Made by a program: the position numbers and the translations under genes. Positions 23,146-24,238 of a DNA stretch of 24,238 bases are shown piece by piece; position 1 is the first letter of the stretch; each line of letters starts with the position of its first letter. Location: contig DBWR01000052.1 in the NCBI GenBank assembly GCA_002309305.1, forward strand, positions 25,659 to 49,896, in the 5' to 3' direction. The notes under the pieces are model-generated. The model did not search any database. It was given only the letters and a program-made list of their open reading frames with translations, and was not told the DNA's origin. This stretch comes from Treponema sp. UBA1233 (GTDB lineage: Bacteria > Spirochaetota > Spirochaetia > Treponematales > Treponemataceae).

Positions 23146-23469
23146 ATGAAAGACGCAATCAAAATGATGGAAAACAATATGTCTCCTGAATCCGTAAGAT
23201 GTGCTCACATAAAAGCCGAAAAGGACTTCAAGATGGCAGAAAAAAAAGCATTTAAAAGCATTATGAAAGGTCTTACAGAAAGTCTTGAATACGCAAAGGG
23301 GGGGGCTAAAGCAAGGAAAATGAGTGTAACCGTTGCAGAACTTCCTCAATATCATGATAAGGAACAAATATATTTCTATTTACCAGACAAAGGAGTAAAA
23401 AATGAAAAACAAAAGAATTATAATATTTTTGATATTCTCAATTTTGCTACAGAATATTTTTGCACATGA
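23146..23469 (+). pseudogene. Antitoxin-like ORF, probably truncated, carrying an 8-G tract
   Basis: A 107-codon frame with AAGGAG 7 nt before ATG. The middle part, FKSIMKGLTESLEYAKG, then KARKMSVTVAELPQYHDKE, resembles the N-terminal half of HigA-type helix-turn-helix antitoxins ('I-GL-EA-EYAKG ... LP-Y--KEIK'), but the helix-turn-helix that should follow is absent. The last ~30 residues (from QIYFYLPDKG) overlap the next gene's start and look unrelated. Eight Gs at 23298-23305 sit inside the coding part. The likely state is a truncated remnant, though a small functional protein is not excluded. No toxin frame is visible upstream. Confidence 0.4.
23298..23305 (+). repeat. Homopolymeric G8 tract
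   Basis: Eight consecutive Gs within the antitoxin-like ORF, in an otherwise AT-rich region. The current length keeps the frame open; a gain or loss of one G would end it early. Poly-G tracts of this length mediate phase variation in Treponema pallidum. Confidence 0.6.
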
Positions 23470-23884
23470 TGAATCTCCGGCTGACAAATTGACAAACTTG
23501 GGAAATGAAAATGATTATTATGACCAATATTCTTTAAAAGAATCGCTGACTGCAAGTGATTGTGAAAATCTTGAATTCATAAAATGGCTCTTCGAATATG
23601 AAAGTGGAATTGAAATAAACGACAAAAACATTGAATTGATTAAAACAGATTATTTAGGTGGGGTCCCTGTACAAATCACGGAGCTTCCGTATTATTATAA
23701 AATTAATCTTTCAAATTCAGAATACAAACAATTGAAGAAGGCTCTTAAAAAGAATGATAATTGGGAAATATCTAAGGACGGCAAAATATCATTACTCCTT
23801 ATAACAAAGTTTTATTTAGGCTGTGTTATAAAAGAAAAAGAGTTGATTTTTGGATTCAGTAAAATGAATTTGATTCGTCCATAA
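23402..23884 (+). CDS. Small secreted or periplasmic hypothetical protein
   Basis: A 160-aa protein with a clear N-terminal export signal: MKNKR, a hydrophobic stretch IIIFLIFSILLQNIF, and a likely cleavage after Ala near residue 21 (IFA-HDES). No lipobox Cys is present, so a periplasmic or surface-released form is more likely than a lipoprotein. The mature part is acidic then lysine-rich, with no motif I recognise. AAGGAG lies 7 nt before the ATG, and the start sits inside the tail of the preceding ORF. An inverted repeat follows the stop. Function unknown. Confidence 0.75.
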   Translation: MKNKRIIIFLIFSILLQNIFAHDESPADKLTNLGNENDYYDQYSLKESLTASDCENLEFIKWLFEYESGIEINDKNIELIKTDYLGGVPVQITELPYYYKINLSNSEYKQLKKALKKNDNWEISKDGKISLLLITKFYLGCVIKEKELIFGFSKMNLIRP

Positions 23885-23910
23885 GAACATTTATGTAATG
23901 TTCTTTATTC
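23883..23910 (+). terminator. Probable intrinsic terminator hairpin
   Basis: AAGAACATT and AATGTTCTT form a perfect 9-bp stem with a 5-nt loop (23883-23905), followed by TATTC. The T-run is short, so termination may be partial. It begins at the stop codon of the preceding gene. Confidence 0.55.
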
Positions 23911-23931
23911 ACCCCACTGGAGGTATGAAAG

Positions 23932-24238
23932 ATGAAAAAAGCAATTTGCATATTGTTTTGTTTAACAGTTTTGGTCACTTCGACATTTGCGGATAAAAGC
24001 CGGTTTTATGAAAATGGAAAAGTTATCGACACGATGTATGTCGACTCAAAAGAAGGTTTGCGCGTCCGGGATTATCCTTCACTCAAATCGAACAGAATTT
24101 GCGGTTTGACTCACAGACTTCCGGTAAAAGTTGTTGCAATCGGAAAGGAAGAGACAATTGACGGCATAAAGGCTCCGTGGGTTGAAATCTTGATTCCGCG
24201 ATATGAATGGAAATCTGCTGAACCAGAATACGGCTGGG
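23932..24238 (+). CDS. Secreted SH3-domain protein (5' part, runs off the window)
   Basis: An open frame of 102 codons to the window end, with GGAGGT 7 nt upstream of ATG. The first ~20 residues (MKKAICILFCLTVLVTSTFA) are a signal peptide. From about residue 38, VDSKEGLRVRDYPSLKSNRI followed by GLTHRLPVKVVAIGKEE and APWVEI is a bacterial SH3 (SH3b) repeat of the type common in spirochaete periplasmic or cell-wall-associated proteins. The rest is outside the window, so length and further domains are unknown. Confidence 0.75.
   Translation, partial: MKKAICILFCLTVLVTSTFADKSRFYENGKVIDTMYVDSKEGLRVRDYPSLKSNRICGLTHRLPVKVVAIGKEETIDGIKAPWVEILIPRYEWKSAEPEYGW

Noticed and set aside
1..24238. CRISPR array, tRNA or rRNA genes, or insertion-sequence transposases
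   Set aside because: I saw no regularly spaced direct repeats, no tRNA cloverleaf with the T-loop consensus, no rRNA blocks and no transposase frame.

Overview
The window looks like chromosomal DNA from a host-associated, anaerobic Treponema-like spirochaete. The support is indirect: an NfnAB/SudAB-type flavoprotein pair, a TIGR02757 protein, small secreted SH3-type and hypothetical proteins, many small toxin-antitoxin-like genes, and a mosaic base composition. By eye the first 7.5 kb is moderately GC-rich, the trp operon intermediate, and the region from about 19.5 kb onward strongly AT-rich. The genus is an inference, not a proven identification.

Layout. 1-1610: the tail of an NfnA/SudB-like subunit followed by the large NfnB/SudA/GltA-like FAD and Fe-S flavoprotein. 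1611-1834: an intergenic palindromic repeat. 1835-3616: a cytoplasmic pectinesterase-fold protein converging with a TIGR02757 protein. 3650-7615: a promoter region, a possible leader peptide with a long hairpin, two half-size ABC exporters forming a heterodimer, and an intrinsic terminator. 7616-8326: a VapBC-type toxin-antitoxin pair on the minus strand. 8519-15250: a complete tryptophan operon in four genes, trpE, trpG-D fusion, trpC-F-B triple fusion and trpA, behind one strong promoter wrapped by a perfect inverted repeat. 15281-17354: a pncB-nadE NAD salvage operon with a possible structured leader. 17381-19357: on the minus strand, a GNAT acetyltransferase, a TrmO-family methyltransferase and an ornithine carbamoyltransferase with an altered active-site motif.

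From about 19.34 kb the window becomes accessory DNA. A short, apparently truncated coding fragment abuts a 23-bp imperfect direct repeat. Its second copy lies 1 kb further on, and between the copies sits a tightly overlapping three-gene module (DUF3791, a DUF3990 ADP-ribosyltransferase-like protein, and a 66-aa protein). A PstI/BsuBI-type restriction-modification pair follows, then a possible broken antitoxin-like ORF with an 8-G tract, a small secreted protein, and the start of a secreted SH3-domain protein running off the end.

How the genes work together. The trp genes take chorismate to tryptophan with seven enzymatic domains on four polypeptides. PncB and NadE supply two of the three Preiss-Handler steps to NAD. 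The two ABC genes encode one asymmetric transporter. VapBC, the DUF3791/DUF3990 module and the restriction-modification pair are defence or selfish modules. The least described items are the DUF3791/DUF3990/small-protein module with its repeats, the leader region of the ABC exporter operon, the pncB leader, and the TrpC-F-B fusion.
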